From an uncultured Acholeplasmatales bacterium (GTDB taxonomy: Bacteria; Bacillota_I; Bacilli_A; Acholeplasmatales; Anaeroplasmataceae), in the NCBI GenBank assembly GCA_944324725.1, contig CALUXJ010000004.1, forward strand, positions 1-41,319: a stretch of DNA of 41,319 bases, read 5' to 3'. The notes under the pieces are model-generated. The model did no database searches. It was not told where the DNA came from and was given only the letters and a program-made list of their open reading frames with translations. Every line of letters begins with the position of its first letter. Positions within the stretch are counted from its first letter, which is position 1. Below, piece by piece: positions 1 through 9,400 of the stretch. The position numbers and the translations under genes were made by a program.

Positions 1-427
1 CCTCACTATTAAAACCAACCAATAGTGAACCATCAATCATTAAAGCCGTTAAGCTATTATCACTAGATAGTTCTTTAAGTGTTAGTTTCAAATTATAAGC
101 AGTCGTACTTTGATCTTCGGCAATACAAGTTAAGGTAACTTCATAGTCCATTTTTTCCGGGTTAACGGTAATGATTGTATTACCATCAACGACGGCTTTA
201 CTAGAACTAGGTGTACCTTCTACTTCAATTGTGCTAGCATAAGTGATTTCCCACTCATAATTTGTAACTTGCGGATTAAAATCCGTCATTGTTTCGCCAT
301 TTATCTTGATACTAGCCAAACTGGAATCACTATCCTTATTTGATTCTACTTGGGTAGTTGTACACGCTACTAAAGCGCTTACTAAAAAGACAAAAAGCAA
401 AACTAATAAATTTTTCCTTCTCTTCAT
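1..427 (-). CDS. Lipoprotein with cadherin-like beta-sandwich domains, partial (C-terminus off the left edge)
   Basis: The reading frame opens at ATG 427 after an AAAGGAGC ribosome binding site and stays open to the window edge, giving 142 codons. The N-terminus is a basic stretch (MKRRKN), a hydrophobic core and a lipobox ending VSALVAC. This predicts signal peptidase II cleavage and a lipid anchor on the outer face of the membrane. From about residue 38 the sequence resembles the Cadherin-like beta sandwich family (PF12733): a start like LASIKINGETMTDF, then paired beta strands, then a close like TAYNLKLTL. A second copy begins near residue 125 (LTALMIDGSLLVGF). Such domains are common in exported Bacillota proteins and act as spacers or in adhesion. 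No catalytic domain is visible in the part present, so the job of the whole protein cannot be stated. It has its own -10 box and follows the degV terminator, so it is probably a separate transcription unit. Confidence 0.8.
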   Translation of the reverse strand, partial: MKRRKNLLVLLFVFLVSALVACTTTQVESNKDSDSSLASIKINGETMTDFNPQVTNYEWEITYASTIEVEGTPSSSKAVVDGNTIITVNPEKMDYEVTLTCIAEDQSTTAYNLKLTLKELSSDNSLTALMIDGSLLVGFNSE

Positions 428-449
428 TATTTTTTGCTCCTTTGGCGTA

Positions 450-455
450 ATTATA
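450..455 (-). promoter_or_regulatory. Extended -10 promoter of the lipoprotein gene
   Basis: On the minus strand a perfect TATAAT is preceded by TGC, an extended -10 element, about 20 bases upstream of the start codon. No good -35 hexamer is present, because the degV terminator T-tract occupies that place. Confidence 0.5.
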
Positions 456-471
456 GCATATTACAAGTTTT

Positions 472-501
472 AAAAAAAGGTATCAAACCAACTTGATACC
501 T
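472..501 (-). terminator. Intrinsic terminator after degV
   Basis: Arms AGGTATCAA and TTGATACCT form a perfect 9-bp stem with a 6-base loop. On the minus strand this is followed by seven T. It starts 11 bases after the degV stop codon. Confidence 0.9.
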
Positions 502-512
502 AATAAATTCAA

Positions 513-1376
513 TCATGCATGATAGTTTTCAATGTAGCCTAAGCTAATCGTTCCTGGACCAGCATGGGCTCCAACTACTGGCGTTAAAGGATAAACATTA
601 ATATCTTTATACTCTGGATGAACCGCCAAAACCTTTTCCTTTATTTCAGCAATTACTTCTGGTTTCGCATTAGCATGAATAATACATGGCGTAACATCCT
701 TATCCTTAACTTCCTCAAGGAAAAGTTTAATCATTTCCTCTCTAGCCTTTTTTGTAGTTCTAATCTTAGCTAAGGTTTCAACCGCTCCGTATTTATCTAA
801 ATGTAGTAAAGGTTTAATTTGCAATAAATTAGCAATACCTCCAGCCACTTTAGATAAACGGCCATTTTTAATTAAATATTCGAGAGTTTCAACACAGAAA
901 ATTAAATGATTATGATCTCTTATAAAATCTATTCTTTCTAAAACTTCATCTAAGTCTTTACCTTCGTTAAACATCTTGCTAGCCGTTAAAGCCATTAAAG
1001 CTTGTGGATAAGCTATTGTTCTCGAATCATAAACAATGATATCTAGTCCCTCATAATCCTGGGCTATCATTCTAACGGTTTTAGCCAAACTAGATAACTT
1101 TTCTGAAATTAAAATACATAGAACCCGTTCATAGCCCTTACTTTTCATCTCATTAAAAATTTCTTCCATTTTACCTGGACTGACAAAGGCTGTATGGGGG
1201 AAAGATGACTTATCTGTCTCTAGTCTTTTATAGAAATCTTCTGCTTTAATTTCTGTATAATCATCATATTTTTCATTTTCGTTAAATATTACTACTGATC
1301 TAAATACTGGAATATATTCATCATGCGGAATATAATCAAGGGCAGCATTAGAACATACTATTACACCCGTTTTCAC
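513..1376 (-). CDS. DegV family protein (fatty-acid-binding, FakB-like)
   Basis: The 287-residue product has the length and two-domain layout of the DegV family. The opening TGVIVCSNAALD corresponds to the usual IVTDSTADL start. The FVSPGKMEEIF and YDSRTIAYPQALM segments sit at the lipid-binding cleft, ETLEYLIKNGRLSK is the characteristic family motif, and the C-terminus has VVGAHAGPGTISLGY. Family members bind one fatty acid, and in Bacillota the FakB members present it to the kinase FakA for incorporation into phospholipids. No FakA/DhaK-like kinase gene is in the window, so the partner is unknown. The first residues carry Ser where many members have Asp-Ser. The start is GTG at 1376 with an AAGGAGA site about 10 bases upstream. 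The gene has its own promoter and terminator, so it is monocistronic. Confidence 0.93.
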   Translation of the reverse strand: MKTGVIVCSNAALDYIPHDEYIPVFRSVVIFNENEKYDDYTEIKAEDFYKRLETDKSSFPHTAFVSPGKMEEIFNEMKSKGYERVLCILISEKLSSLAKTVRMIAQDYEGLDIIVYDSRTIAYPQALMALTASKMFNEGKDLDEVLERIDFIRDHNHLIFCVETLEYLIKNGRLSKVAGGIANLLQIKPLLHLDKYGAVETLAKIRTTKKAREEMIKLFLEEVKDKDVTPCIIHANAKPEVIAEIKEKVLAVHPEYKDINVYPLTPVVGAHAGPGTISLGYIENYHA

Positions 1377-1402
1377 AATTCTCTGTCTCCTTATTTTTTT
1401 TG

Positions 1403-1431
1403 ATTATAGCATAATTATTAAAATCTTTCAA
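1403..1431 (-). promoter_or_regulatory. Promoter of the degV gene
   Basis: Minus-strand TTGAAA (1431-1426), a 17-base spacer ending in TGC, then TATAAT (1408-1403). The AAGGAGA ribosome binding site follows closely, which fits a short 5' leader. Confidence 0.75.
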
Positions 1432-1436
1432 ATAAG

Positions 1437-1451
1437 CTTTACTAAGTAAAG
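1437..1451 (-). terminator. Weak palindrome after the ABC operon
   Basis: The sequence CTTTACTAAGTAAAG is an inverted repeat just past the end of the ABC operon, but no T-tract follows it on the minus strand. It could be a weak terminator. Read-through into degV is possible. Confidence 0.25.
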
Positions 1452-1462
1452 TATTTGTGAAA

Positions 1463-3256
1463 TTAGGCATAATTTTTAAATTGTGAGTCATACATCTCAT
1501 GATAAATTGGACAAGTATCATATAAGTCCTTATGTTGACCACGGCCAACAATTATTCCGTTATCTAAGACAATTATTTCATCACAATCCTTAATAGTTGA
1601 TAGACGGTGCGCAATGATAAAGGTTGTTCTATTTTTACAAACTACATCCATCGCATGCTTAATCTTATTTTCGGTTTCAGTATCAATATTAGCTGTAGCC
1701 TCATCTAAAACTAAGATTTTGGGATTGCGCAGTAAGATTCTCGCAAAGCTAATTAATTGCTTCTCCCCAAGAGAAAGGTTTTCACCTCTAAAGGAAATTG
1801 GCGCATTAATGCCTTCCTTAGATTTAGCTAAAAGATCCGCTCCCCCTACCTCAAGAAGAACCTGTTTAATTTGTTCATCTGTATAAAGATCACGTTCCAT
1901 AGTTAAATTAGATTTAATCGTACCTGCAAATAAAGCCGGGGTTTGTAAAACAATACCTAGATTTTGCCGGTAGCTTTGTTTATTGTAGGTTTTAATATCT
2001 ACACCATCAACTAATATTTGACCACTATCATAATCATTATAAGCCAGTAATAAATTCATAAGACTAGACTTACCAGAACCTGTATGACCGACGATACCAA
2101 TATTCTTACCAGCTTCAACCTTTAAGTTAATTCCCTTTAGAACTGGTTTACCTTTGACATAAGCAAACCAAACATCTTTAAATTCCACATTACCAGCAAT
2201 ATCTGTAGGAGCCATATTACCATCTAAAACTCTAGTATCGTTAGGCTCATCCATGAATAAATATACCCGGTTAGCCCCAACCATACTATCCTCTAATTCA
2301 TTTAGATTATTAAAAATAGCATTAACAGGGTTAATCATTCGCGTTAAATAATCTGTGAAGGTAGTAATTAAACCAACTGTAATAACTGTGCCACCTAAAC
2401 TTAAATACTGAAAACCAAAATAGACTAGAATGCTAACTTCAGCTAATCTTTTAATAAGCATTAAAAGCTCCCAACCAAAGTAAGCAGCCACTGTATTAGC
2501 CTTTTTATCATTGTAATTATAACGATTAACTAATTTTTTATAATCACCAAGCATCGCATCTTCCTGGTTAAAATCTTGAATAACTAGGGCTCCAGTAATT
2601 AACTCATTTAATTTACCTGTAATCCGGGAACCAGTTTCTCTTAAGTCTTGGTAGTAACCATGAACACGCCGTCTATAAATAGTTACCCATACTAATAAAA
2701 TTGGCACTAAAACTAAAAGGATTAGACCTAATGATGGCATTAAAACAATAATACCAACATATACAACAACAATATTTACTAGGGCTTGGAAAATAGAAAA
2801 CATCGTCTCAAAAAATACTCTAACGCCATTACTATCATTAGTGATTTTAGAAACTATTTTTCCATCTGGCTCTAGTGAATAATAATCAACTGGCAGGTAA
2901 TCGATTTTTCTTATCGCATCATTACGTAGCTTTCGCTCAATATTCATACCCGTTAAGGACATAAAATATTGCATAAAGTAACGCGAAATAACCATTACCA
3001 CGGTTAAAAGCCCATACTCAATTAAAAGATTACGAATAGCTAAAAGCTTATCACTATTACTAATCTTATCGTTAGTAATATAGTTATCAATAATACTCTT
3101 AGTTAAAAGAGGAGTATAGGTTTGTAAAAAAGCAATAACAAATACTAAAACAAAGGCAATTAAAAATGTCTTCCATTCTTTTTTGATGTACGGCAAGGTT
3201 TTCTTTAATAATTCAGACTTACCATAGGTTAATTCTTCTTTTTTCTTTTTTGCCAT
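1463..3256 (-). CDS. ABC exporter half-transporter, consensus Walker B / degenerate signature partner
   Basis: This is a fused membrane domain and ATPase of about 597 residues. Roughly residues 25-320 hold six membrane segments of the type I ABC exporter fold. The ATPase has Walker A GHTGSGKSS near residue 390, a Q-loop in VLQTPALF, signature LSLGEKQ near 491 instead of LSGGQ, Walker B ILVLDEAT with the catalytic Glu near 517, and an H-loop in IIAHRLST. It is the second gene of a pair. It supplies the competent Walker B Glu, while its altered signature would form the non-hydrolysing site with the partner. The start was set at ATG 3256 (MAKKKKEE), one base after the partner's stop. An in-frame ATG at 3268 directly abuts the GGAGG site and is less likely. 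The substrate cannot be read from sequence; multidrug or lipid export is typical of relatives (BmrC/BmrD, LmrC/LmrD, TM287/288). Confidence 0.93.
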   Translation of the reverse strand: MAKKKKEELTYGKSELLKKTLPYIKKEWKTFLIAFVLVFVIAFLQTYTPLLTKSIIDNYITNDKISNSDKLLAIRNLLIEYGLLTVVMVISRYFMQYFMSLTGMNIERKLRNDAIRKIDYLPVDYYSLEPDGKIVSKITNDSNGVRVFFETMFSIFQALVNIVVVYVGIIVLMPSLGLILLVLVPILLVWVTIYRRRVHGYYQDLRETGSRITGKLNELITGALVIQDFNQEDAMLGDYKKLVNRYNYNDKKANTVAAYFGWELLMLIKRLAEVSILVYFGFQYLSLGGTVITVGLITTFTDYLTRMINPVNAIFNNLNELEDSMVGANRVYLFMDEPNDTRVLDGNMAPTDIAGNVEFKDVWFAYVKGKPVLKGINLKVEAGKNIGIVGHTGSGKSSLMNLLLAYNDYDSGQILVDGVDIKTYNKQSYRQNLGIVLQTPALFAGTIKSNLTMERDLYTDEQIKQVLLEVGGADLLAKSKEGINAPISFRGENLSLGEKQLISFARILLRNPKILVLDEATANIDTETENKIKHAMDVVCKNRTTFIIAHRLSTIKDCDEIIVLDNGIIVGRGQHKDLYDTCPIYHEMYDSQFKNYA

Positions 3257-3257
3257 A

Positions 3258-5000
3258 TTATTCACCATCCTCCATTTGTTGAGATAAATATTGGTGATAA
3301 TACCAACCCTTAGCCTTCATTAATTCCTCATGGGTACCTTCCTCAACAATAATACCATCATCAAGAACAATAATATGATCAGCTGCCATAACCGCACTTA
3401 AACGGTGTGCAACAATGATATTGGTTTTGTTTTTACGATACTCCTTTAAGGATTTAATAATATTGGCTTCCGTCGTGCCATCAACCGCACTTAAGCTATC
3501 ATCTAAAATTAAAATATCGGAATTTTTAAGGAAGGCTCTAGCAATGGCTAATCTTTGTTTCTGCCCACCAGATAAGGTAACGCCGTATTCACCAACTATA
3601 GTATCAAGACCATAAGGTAGGGCATCGATATCCTTGGCAAAATCAGCTAACTCAATAGCGTGTCTAATTTCTTCATCGCTAGTAGCATCCGCTTTACCAA
3701 GCGCAACATTTTGATAAACGGACCGACTAAATAAAATGTGTTCTTGCGGTACGTAAGAAATCATACTTCTAACACTCTCTTGATTAAAGTCTTCAATAAA
3801 TTTGCCATTAACAAATAGCTCACCCTTACAAATCGGTAATTGCCGAACTAATTGTCTAACTAGGGTTGATTTACCAGACCCTGTTCTACCAACAATACCT
3901 AAAGTTTCACCTTTTTTAATAGTCAAATTAATATTTTTTAAAACATAGAAGTTATCATTTTCATATTTAAAACTAAAGTTTCTAAATTCTACGGTATCAA
4001 TATGATTAACTGGTTTAGCATCGGCACTATCTAAGACACTAGATTTAGCATCATACACTTCATTAATCCGGTCAGCAGAAATTAAACTTTGATAGAAATT
4101 ATTTAGCAAGTTACCAATATTAGTTAAAGGAGAGGCAAACATCGTTAAATAGATACTAAATTGAACAAATTTTTCTAGAGGCATTCCTTTTTCTAAAATA
4201 TAGTAAGAACCTAAGGCGTAGGCAATAATTGTCGCAATAGCTGTAATACTATTAAAGATTGGTTGGAAAACAACATTAAGCTTTAAATTGCGCCGTTCTA
4301 TTTTATAAACCTGATCAGAATATTTTAAATTCTTTTGGTAGTTTTCTTCTTCTTTAGAAAAGGCTCTAATTGTCCGGACATTAGTAATACTTTCTAATAC
4401 GACATTACCCATTTTAGAAGCTTCTTCTCTAACCTCTCGCCAATTACGCTTAACCTTTTTCTTCAAATAGAAATTAACAAAGAAAATTATTGGTAAAGGA
4501 ATAACACTAAAGAGGGTCAAAGGTATAGAAATAAAGAGCATAGCCACAAAGGTTACTACAATCGTAATAAACTCAGAAAAGATATTTAAAAGTCTAGTTG
4601 AACCACTGAAATTAACCGACTTAACATCACCAAGGGCTCTAGTTAAAAGATCACCAGCCTGAAAATGTTCAAAGAAACTAGCATCTTGAACTAAAATATT
4701 TTCCATATATCTAACCTGTAGGGCATAGTATAATCTGACCTTTAATCTGTTTTGTAGGACTCTTTTAGTTGTTGATACCAAATAAATTAAAAACATTATT
4801 AATAAATAATATAGTAATATGTTTTTCAAGATAAAGCCTTTAGTTATGCCATTATTTTCAATAGCATCCGTTAAGCTTGATACGATAGTAGCTGGTAACA
4901 AATTGGCTAAAGAAATACTTATGCCAACTAAAATAATAGCCACATAAAAGTACCAGTTTTTCTTGATAAACCACATCATACTTTTAACAAAACTAAACAC
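3258..5000 (-). CDS. ABC exporter half-transporter, degenerate Walker B / consensus signature partner
   Basis: This protein of about 580 residues is the first gene of the exporter pair. Six hydrophobic segments in about residues 15-300 form the membrane domain. The ATPase has Walker A GRTGSGKST near residue 370, a Q-loop in SYVPQEHILF, a perfect LSGGQKQR signature near 473, and Walker B ILILDDSLSAVD near 500, where Asp replaces the catalytic Glu. An H-loop follows in IVAHRLSA. The Asp substitution is the hallmark of the degenerate-site half in heterodimeric exporters. The start is taken as GTG 5000, eight bases after AAGGAAG. An in-frame GTG at 5009 overlaps that site. The stop is one base before the partner's ATG, so translation is probably coupled. 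Its own -10 box lies just upstream. Confidence 0.92.
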   Translation of the reverse strand: MFSFVKSMMWFIKKNWYFYVAIILVGISISLANLLPATIVSSLTDAIENNGITKGFILKNILLYYLLIMFLIYLVSTTKRVLQNRLKVRLYYALQVRYMENILVQDASFFEHFQAGDLLTRALGDVKSVNFSGSTRLLNIFSEFITIVVTFVAMLFISIPLTLFSVIPLPIIFFVNFYLKKKVKRNWREVREEASKMGNVVLESITNVRTIRAFSKEEENYQKNLKYSDQVYKIERRNLKLNVVFQPIFNSITAIATIIAYALGSYYILEKGMPLEKFVQFSIYLTMFASPLTNIGNLLNNFYQSLISADRINEVYDAKSSVLDSADAKPVNHIDTVEFRNFSFKYENDNFYVLKNINLTIKKGETLGIVGRTGSGKSTLVRQLVRQLPICKGELFVNGKFIEDFNQESVRSMISYVPQEHILFSRSVYQNVALGKADATSDEEIRHAIELADFAKDIDALPYGLDTIVGEYGVTLSGGQKQRLAIARAFLKNSDILILDDSLSAVDGTTEANIIKSLKEYRKNKTNIIVAHRLSAVMAADHIIVLDDGIIVEEGTHEELMKAKGWYYHQYLSQQMEDGE

Positions 5001-5025
5001 CCGAATCACTTCCTTATATTAGGTA

Positions 5026-5031
5026 ATTATA
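5026..5031 (-). promoter_or_regulatory. -10 element of the ABC exporter operon
   Basis: A perfect TATAAT on the minus strand lies about 25 bases upstream of the first ABC start and just after the preceding terminator. The expected -35 region is only T/A-rich, so the assignment is moderate. Confidence 0.45.
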
Positions 5032-5072
5032 CAACATTTTATTATTAAATAAAAGGAAAGATTAGCACAAAT

Positions 5073-5095
5073 AAAAGGAGTTTAAAACTCCTTTT
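5073..5095 (-). terminator. Intrinsic terminator after the two-gene hypothetical unit
   Basis: Inverted repeat AAAAGGAGTTT / AAACTCCTTTT with almost no loop. On the minus strand it ends in TTTTATTT. It starts 13 bases after the stop of the 342-residue gene and separates it from the ABC operon. Confidence 0.8.
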
Positions 5096-5107
5096 ACTAC
5101 TCAGCAA

Positions 5108-6136
5108 TTATTTGTCTTCATACTGCATTGCTAGATTATACATATAATTAGTATCTTGCATTAATTTAGTAGATGGTGTGTTAATCTTAGCTATTAAAGC
5201 TAAACTAATCGTTTTTTGGGTAGTTAACAAAAAGTGCACATAATCAGGTTTTGGATTTAGATTGCTAAGCTTGATATTATACTTTTCGATAATTATTTGA
5301 ATCTTTTTATTTTCACTACTAATTTGACTAGCTAAATGATTAAAACAGCTACCTAAAAAACCTGCTAATTTAGCAGTGTTATTAGAAATAGTATCTTTAA
5401 CACTATTGCTAGCTGTGATAATAAGACCTTTTATTTCTTCTAGGTCCTTTTTACGATCAACTAATTGTAGAGCTTCCTTTAAGCTATCAGCTCGTTTCGT
5501 TTCCAAAAAATAAATAACTAAGTCTAAATTTTCCCAATCTCTTTTATCTAAAAATTCATAGTAATTACTAGATATAGCTAGATACGTATCTTTAGCCTTT
5601 AAGGCTAAGTTAGCAATAAAAATTAATTGATCATTAATACTACGTACTACGTCAAGCCTTTTAAAAGCTAGACTAGTACTTTTAGTAGAAAGACGATTTT
5701 TTTCTTTTTCGAACTTTTCAATTTCTTCATCTATTTGTTCAATGATTTTATCTTCAAGCAGTTCTAAATATTTAGCCTTTTCTTTAAGCATATTACGATA
5801 CAATTTTTTACTAGCTCTCAGTTCTTTCTTATTTTCTTTATATTTTGTGGTAAAGTTCCGTCTTATTTTAAGTAAAAGTTTTACTAATATTATTCCTAAT
5901 AAACTAACTAGGGCTATTCCTCCAAGAACTAAACAAATGTAGCTAACAATGCCCTGTAATCTCGTCGCAAAGGAATCCGTAGAATTATATTTATAATCCC
6001 ACCATAAAACAGCTCCAATAACACAACCTATAATTGCCGTTATAATTAATATTTTGATTAGTTTGCGAAAAGGTCTTGAAGCAGTTGTTTTGTATTTATT
6101 CTTTAAATGAGCAATTTTTTCTTTTAGCTCCACCAA
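5108..6136 (-). CDS. Two-helix membrane protein with coiled coil, function unknown
   Basis: I do not recognise a named family. The 342-residue product starts with a basic stretch. Two membrane helices follow at about residues 27-48 and 63-91, separated by a short polar loop. A long, highly charged coiled coil covers about residues 92-150. The C-terminal half is mostly helical and soluble. It contains WENLDLVIYFLETKRADSLK followed by EALQLVDR, which I recall as a recurrent stretch in uncharacterised membrane proteins of Clostridia and Erysipelotrichia. With both termini inside, the coiled coil and C-terminal domain would be cytoplasmic. The start is TTG at 6136 or the adjacent GTG at 6133. No good ribosome binding site precedes either, and the frame overlaps the end of the upstream small gene by 13 bases, suggesting translational coupling. 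Confidence 0.7.
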   Translation of the reverse strand: MVELKEKIAHLKNKYKTTASRPFRKLIKILIITAIIGCVIGAVLWWDYKYNSTDSFATRLQGIVSYICLVLGGIALVSLLGIILVKLLLKIRRNFTTKYKENKKELRASKKLYRNMLKEKAKYLELLEDKIIEQIDEEIEKFEKEKNRLSTKSTSLAFKRLDVVRSINDQLIFIANLALKAKDTYLAISSNYYEFLDKRDWENLDLVIYFLETKRADSLKEALQLVDRKKDLEEIKGLIITASNSVKDTISNNTAKLAGFLGSCFNHLASQISSENKKIQIIIEKYNIKLSNLNPKPDYVHFLLTTQKTISLALIAKINTPSTKLMQDTNYMYNLAMQYEDK

Positions 6137-6378
6137 TTTTTTTCATATTGAGCAATAACTAGCTTATCAACATTAATATCTTCTTCCTCTTTAATCTTAT
6201 TTTCTAAACTATCAATACTTGCTTGAATAGCACTTATTTCCCTATCTATATTGGCTATAGTTTCCTTATTTTTAACTATTACACTATTCAATTCGTCGAC
6301 TTTATTCTTGTCTAAAAATATTAAAGATAAGCCAGCTCGAAGACTATATAACTCGCTTAGAATTTCCATTTTTCCCAT
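6124..6378 (-). CDS. Small coiled-coil protein, function unknown
   Basis: The product has 84 residues. After a short hydrophobic helix (LYSLRAGLSLIFL) it is almost entirely a heptad-like coiled coil, with segments such as IVKNKETIANIDREISAI and DSLENKIKEEEDI, ending in NWWS. The start ATG lies eight bases after AAGGGA. It overlaps the start of the following membrane protein, and the two coiled-coil proteins share one transcript, so a direct interaction is a reasonable guess. No signal peptide is seen, so it is probably cytoplasmic or membrane-associated. It has no recognisable family and is too short to assign a function. Confidence 0.65.
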   Translation of the reverse strand: MGKMEILSELYSLRAGLSLIFLDKNKVDELNSVIVKNKETIANIDREISAIQASIDSLENKIKEEEDINVDKLVIAQYEKNWWS

Positions 6379-6424
6379 TTTTCATTCCCTTTTTTAAATA
6401 AGATGAAAAAGTACTTAAAATATT

Positions 6425-6480
6425 CAAAAAAATATCTCTAAAATAGAGTTTTGCTATTTAGCTTCTACTTTAGAGATATT
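6425..6480 (-). terminator. Intrinsic terminator after the giant surface protein gene
   Basis: Arms AATATCTCTAAA and TTTAGAGATATT form a perfect 12-bp stem. The loop of about 26 bases can itself partly pair. Seven T follow on the minus strand. It begins 6 bases after the stop of the giant gene. Confidence 0.9.
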
Positions 6481-6486
6481 TATATA

Positions 6487-9400
6487 TTATTTAGCCTTCT
6501 TAACTTTTAAACCAATAGTTAGTGGATCTTCAATCCATCTAGCGTATAAGATTAAGTTTTCATTTGGCATTGTCTTAATATTAGCTGGATATTTAAATTC
6601 TTGATCTAAATACCAACCAACGAATTTATAACCGATTCGACTTGGTGTAGGTAAGGTTACACTCATGTTCTTCCGGTATTTAATTTCTTTAACTTTGACA
6701 TTACCCTTAGAAATAAATCTAATCTTGAATCTTCTTGTCTTAATTATCACAATAATGATAACTTGAACTAATAAGAAACCAGCAACGCCAAGGACTATCC
6801 ATAACCACGTAAAGTCAATTGCCTTATCGGTTACTACAATAGCGTAATAACTGAAGTGAGTTGTGAAGAACTCTAGATTACCATCTTTTAAGTAAGATTC
6901 AATTTCTTGCCAATCAGACAAGTCATCCTTGATATTTACAATGCTATAAGTCTTATCAACAGTTATTTCTTCATTAGGTAGGGATAATGTTACTCTAACT
7001 TCTGATGAAGGCGCTATTTCATTGCCTTTTGCATCTACTAATTTAATATCGTAGAAACGAGATACTTGTCCATATTCTTGTAACAAATCAGCAACTTGAT
7101 TGTTACTTTCTTCTTCTACAACTAATTCAATAACAATATGAGCATCAGCTGGTAAGCCTTTACCATCAACTGATGTAACGACAACCTTAACAGTCTCATT
7201 GTTCATAACTGTTTCGGTGCTTACTTCCATAATCCGGTACATAGCTACGAGAGTTAAATTGCCTGTAACTGGAGTATTGAAGTCATATTTTGCACCATTT
7301 AGATACCAAGCATCAAAGATATAACCATCCTTAGTTGGAGTAAATAATTCAGCTAAGCTATCATAAGCTACATTATTAACTGTCTTAATCACTGTGCCGT
7401 CAATATCTTGATAAGTAATTGTATAGCGACTTACTTCATATTTTGCGTATAAAGTTAAGATGCCATTAGTTGAGTTAGCAAGGATAGCTGGGGAAATTTC
7501 TACCACTGCTTCTCCACCGAAACTACTATCTAAATACCAACCGACAAAGCTATAACCTGTCTTGCTAGGGGCTAATAATACTAATGGTTTTTCGGCCATA
7601 GCTAAAGCTGTAACAGTAGTTACATTGCTAGAATGATTAATACCACCATTAGTCTCATAAACAATGTTAAAGGCTGTTGTTGTATATTGAGCTTTTAAAG
7701 TAATATCAGTTGTTAAATTAAAGATTGAGTCTTTAGTAATATTAACAACTTCACCATCTGTTGTTTCATAATACCAAGTTACAAAGCTAATACCATAAGG
7801 CATCTCTAATACTGGTAACTTAGAACCATAAGTTTCATAATAGTTCATTGTTATTTCTGGTACATTAATACCTAATTCACCAGTTAAGAAGGAAACCTTA
7901 TATGAATTAATTTCCCACTTAGCATATAATACTAAATCTTTTGCATAACCTGTAGTATCACTAATTTTTGTCGTATAATCGCTATCTAAGTACCATGCTA
8001 CAAATGTATAACCGGTCTTAGTTGGATTTTTAAATTCTACTACTTTTTCTACCGTATAGCTTGTTGGATTTTCCTTACTATTTGTACCACCATCTAGATT
8101 ATAAACGATACTATAGTTAGTTACTTCCCAATTTGCTACTAAAACTAGATTTTCAAATCTTCCATCTGTTGATGTAATTTCTTGACCATTATATGTCCAA
8201 TTAACAAAGGTGTATCCTTCTCTTGTAGGACTAGCGAAGGTAATGTTAGCTAAAACTGAATAACTATCCTTGTTAGCTCTGTTATTAGTACCATCGTTTA
8301 AGTCATATGTAATAGTATAAGTTATAACTTCCCATTTAGCTACTAAACTTATATCACCAGTTGAACCTTTTTCAATTGTTTCAACCCGAGATTGACCATT
8401 ATACCAACCAAGGAATTTATAACCTAATTTTTCAGGTTCATTTAAGGTTATAGTTGCAGTTTCAACATTATATGTACTTGGATTTGCAGAAGCTAAAGTA
8501 CCTTCATCTAAATCATAATTAATATTATAAGTTATGATTTTCCAAACTGCCGTAACAGTTATATCACCAACTAAGCCATTTGTTGATGTAATATAAGTAC
8601 CTTCATAATCCCAACCAACAAACTTATAGCCTGTCTTTGTAGGAGTCTTAAATACTACATTAGATTCAACGGTATAGCTTGTAATACCATCATAATTATC
8701 AACATTTGCATAAGTGATTGTATATTCATCTTCTAAAACCCATTTTGCATGTAATACTAAGTTACCAATTCTTCCCGTTGTATCCGTTATCTGATTCTTG
8801 TAATCAGCATCTAAATACCAACCATCAAATACATAACCAGCTCGCATTGGGTTAGCAAATTCAACAATATTCTCAACATCATAACTATTAGGATTATTAT
8901 TCTCAATGTCATCATTTAAAACATATGTAATTTGATAAGTATTTTTGTTCCATTTTGCATATAATTCAAGATTTTCAGCATAACCAGCTGTAGAAATAAT
9001 AGCTTCGCCTGTGTATTCTTCATTTAAATACCAGCCACCAAAACTATAACCATTTCTACTTGGAGTTTCTAATACTTTATTCTCTTCAACATTATAGCTC
9101 AATGTTCCTGTTAAATTATTATACATATAATTATAAGTGACTTGATATTCTAATCTATCATATGCAGCTACTAATATAATATTATTTGCTGGCATTAAGA
9201 ATGTAGATAAATCAACTTTTTTACCCTCATATGTGAAATGTGAGAAGTCATAACCTGTCTTACTTACAATTTGTGTAGGTATTAAGCCTTTATACTCAAC
9301 ATAGATTGGATTAATATAATTGCCACCTGCTGTATCAAATTCAACTAAATATCTATTGATACTATATTCAGCAGTAATTATTAAATCACTAGCTGGTAAG

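Noticed and set aside
6487-6830. LPXTG-type sorting signal at the C-terminus of the giant protein
   Set aside because: No LPxTG-like motif precedes the membrane helix, and an 84-residue tail follows it, far longer than a sorting tail.
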